Origin: Rhizodiscina lignyota
Taxonomy: Eukaryota; Ascomycota; Dothideomycetes; Aulographales; Rhizodiscinaceae
Reading direction: 5' to 3'
Length of the DNA: 64,000 nucleotides
Assembly: GCA_010015805.1 (NCBI GenBank)
Contig: ML978142.1
Coordinates: 203,831-267,830 of the forward strand
The notes below the pieces were generated by a model that made no database searches, was not told the DNA's origin, and was given only the letters and a program-made list of their open reading frames with translations. Positions 62,368 to 64,000 of the stretch are shown one piece after another. Positions within the stretch are counted from its first letter, which is position 1. Every line of letters starts with the position of its first letter. The position numbers were made by a program, and so were the translations under genes.

Positions 62368-63099
62368 GTCTCCAGGATATCGTCCTTACTCTTCTTTAGG
62401 TCTTTCTTCACCTTTACTTTTTGTACACCGCTGGGTCCTTACGCAGCACTATGCCTACGTCAACGTTCGCGGACGAGGAGACTTCGGTGTCGTCGAGGAG
62501 GGAGGGGCAGGACAGAGGTAGGCAGACTCAACGCGCTGTGCAGGGGCCTCAGCATTCGGCAGCGGACTCGTCGGGTATTTCGTCGTCGTCCAGCGCGTAC
62601 GGGTGGCTTCCAGGTTGGTCGCAGAAATGGTAATCTGAAAGTCAGCCGTTGAGAGCCGAGGCATGGCTACGCAGGCGTTCGAAAGACATGGTACCCACAA
62701 GTGCAGCCATTTCTATTACAGTTCGATATCTTTCGTAGGCCGTAACGAGGCAGAGTTGGTAGATGAAGTCTTGACGCCTGTGGATGATTAAATTGGGATC
62801 TTGGCTTCATGTTAGCGAGAGTTGTCTGAAGGGAAGCATACTAAGGTTCGGAGGACCCTCTCGCAGTCAGCCTCAATCCGGTAGCTGCTCGCCCTGCATG
62901 AGCAGCTTGGGGCACGTTCTCCGGAGAAATGAGAATTTCTAGGAAATTGGGTGCTATAGACTGCAGGAGAAGAGTGTTCTAAAATCGTGATGGTTGGGAT
63001 GGCCGAGCGTGTAGAGGAGGAGGTACGGATAAGGGTAACACTACGGCTCGCTCCCCTGCTAGGGCGCTATGCATAGCGTGCACGGACATATTTGTCGAA
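62368..63099. other. Intergenic, nothing supported
   Basis: Only short frames of biased composition (Ser/Arg-rich at 62421-62700 on both strands). No gene or repeat is supported. Confidence 0.3.
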
Positions 63100-63655
63100 C
63101 GTTAGTTGCTAAGCTTCTTTGAATATCTAAGAAATTCTATAGAATTCTAAGATTTTAAGCTACTCTTTTTAGACGAGATTGCCTAAACGCCCTTCTAAAC
63201 GTTTTAGTATATAATTTAATTAAATTAGTAGGCCTAAGCTTACTTGCCTTCTTAGTTTTACTGTTTTCGCCCTAAAAATGGTAATAAGGCTAATAGAAAG
63301 CTCTATATAATATAGGCTCTCTTATACGCTTTAAATAGTATTCTTTAGTTTATAAAGCTTTTAATTCTTAATCCTTTACTCTAGAATCTTAAGATTTTAT
63401 ATAAGTACCTTATTACTAGTTCTATCTACTAGGGTCTAATAGTATTACTCTATTAGGTAGTATTAGTCTAAGTATCTACCTACTTAAAGGGTAAGTTAAT
63501 TTATACCTAAGCTTTAACTATATCTAATATATTATAGCCTATACGCCTAATTTCTAACACCTTAGCCTACTATTACTATTAAGCTAAATAGGGACTTAAA
63601 GTACTCTAACTAGCTAATATCTAAACTACTAACCTTAACCCTACTCAAGTATTCT
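63100..63655. repeat. AT-rich, RIP-like tract
   Basis: A sharp change to TA-dominated sequence with TAG, TTA and CTA words and no reading frame, resembling the tract at 27890. Probably a RIP-degraded transposon copy. Confidence 0.6.
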
Positions 63656-63660
63656 ACTCC

Positions 63661-63732
63661 GGAACGCGTCGCCTTCCCGCAACTTGCCCCATTTCACCCC
63701 CTTGTTGACACCTAGGAACGCGTCGCCTTCCC
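63661..63732. repeat. Direct repeat of an 18-bp GC-rich unit
   Basis: GGAACGCGTCGCCTTCCC occurs at 63661-63678 and 63715-63732, 54 bp apart, with looser GCGTCGCGATTC/CCGTCGCGAATC variants at about 63769 and 63798. It is a GC-rich island inside AT-rich DNA. Confidence 0.65.
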
Positions 63733-63930
63733 AATTTCACCCGCCTGCCCCCCATGTTACGCGCACGGATCGCGTCGCGATTCACTGCCCTCTGGGAACC
63801 CGTCGCGAATCCCTCTCCCCCTGAATCTGGGCTTGTATGGCCTGTGCGCTGCGCGCCCGTCCGCACTTGATAATAACTACTTTAACTACTATCATACTAT
63901 TAATCTAATCGTACTAATCTCTTTTTTAAT

Positions 63931-63956
63931 CTCTCTCGCGCTCGCTCGCTCGCTCG

Positions 63957-63998
<42 letters not shown>
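63931..63998. repeat. Microsatellite (GCTC)n to (CT)n
   Basis: A run of CGCT/GCTC units grades into CT dinucleotides and continues to the window end. Confidence 0.9.

Positions 63999-64000
<2 letters not shown>

Overview
The window comes from a filamentous ascomycete (Pezizomycotina). Protein genes carry many short introns of about 40-70 nt with GT-AG borders and CTGAC/CTAAC-type branch sites. AT-rich tracts and C-to-T type stop codons in repeats look like repeat-induced point mutation (RIP). A Dothideomycete is plausible because the exporter is a SirA-type ABC pump, but that is inference.

1-27.8 kb is a compact secondary-metabolite cluster whose gene set matches the epipolythiodioxopiperazine (ETP; gliotoxin/sirodesmin-type) pathway. 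In order: NRPS (GliP-like, cut by the window start), P450, PLP-dependent C-S lyase (GliI-like), N-methyltransferase (GliN-like), gamma-glutamyl cyclotransferase (GliK-like), dipeptidase (GliJ-like), glutathione S-transferase (GliG-like), a small regulator-like protein, a Zn2Cys6 factor (GliZ-like), a second P450, an ABC exporter (SirA-like), a dithiol oxidase (GliT-like), a small-molecule methyltransferase (candidate thiol S-methyltransferase), a third P450 and an O-methyltransferase (GliM-like). The expected logic is: NRPS makes a dioxopiperazine, a P450 activates the alpha carbons, GliG-like adds glutathione, GliK/GliJ-like trim it, GliI-like cleaves the C-S bond to the dithiol, GliT-like closes the disulfide, methyltransferases and P450s tailor, the ABC pump exports. 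No prenyltransferase or acetyltransferase is seen, so the product is unlikely to be sirodesmin itself. An 11-bp palindrome, TCGGN3CCGA or a close variant, lies in nearly every structural-gene promoter but not in the promoter shared by the two regulators.

27.8-41 kb starts abruptly with AT-rich DNA and is an accessory region: an intact 613-aa protein of unknown function, a long stretch of broken reading frames, a subtilisin-like protease pseudogene with Trp-to-TAG type stops, a broken neighbour, and a 481-aa coiled-coil protein.

41-58.5 kb is gene-poor: a two-exon unknown gene, a perfect 33-bp inverted repeat, a 20-C homopolymer, a 520-aa membrane-tailed unknown, an aminoglycoside-phosphotransferase-like kinase and a conserved 256-aa fungal unknown.

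58.5-64 kb is a graveyard: an Ulp1-type protease pseudogene whose in-frame stops are nearly all TAG, TPR and NACHT (NLR-type) fragments, another AT-rich tract, short GC-rich repeats and a terminal (GCTC)n/(CT)n microsatellite. All exon limits were worked out by eye from splice signals and phase; database searches were not possible.
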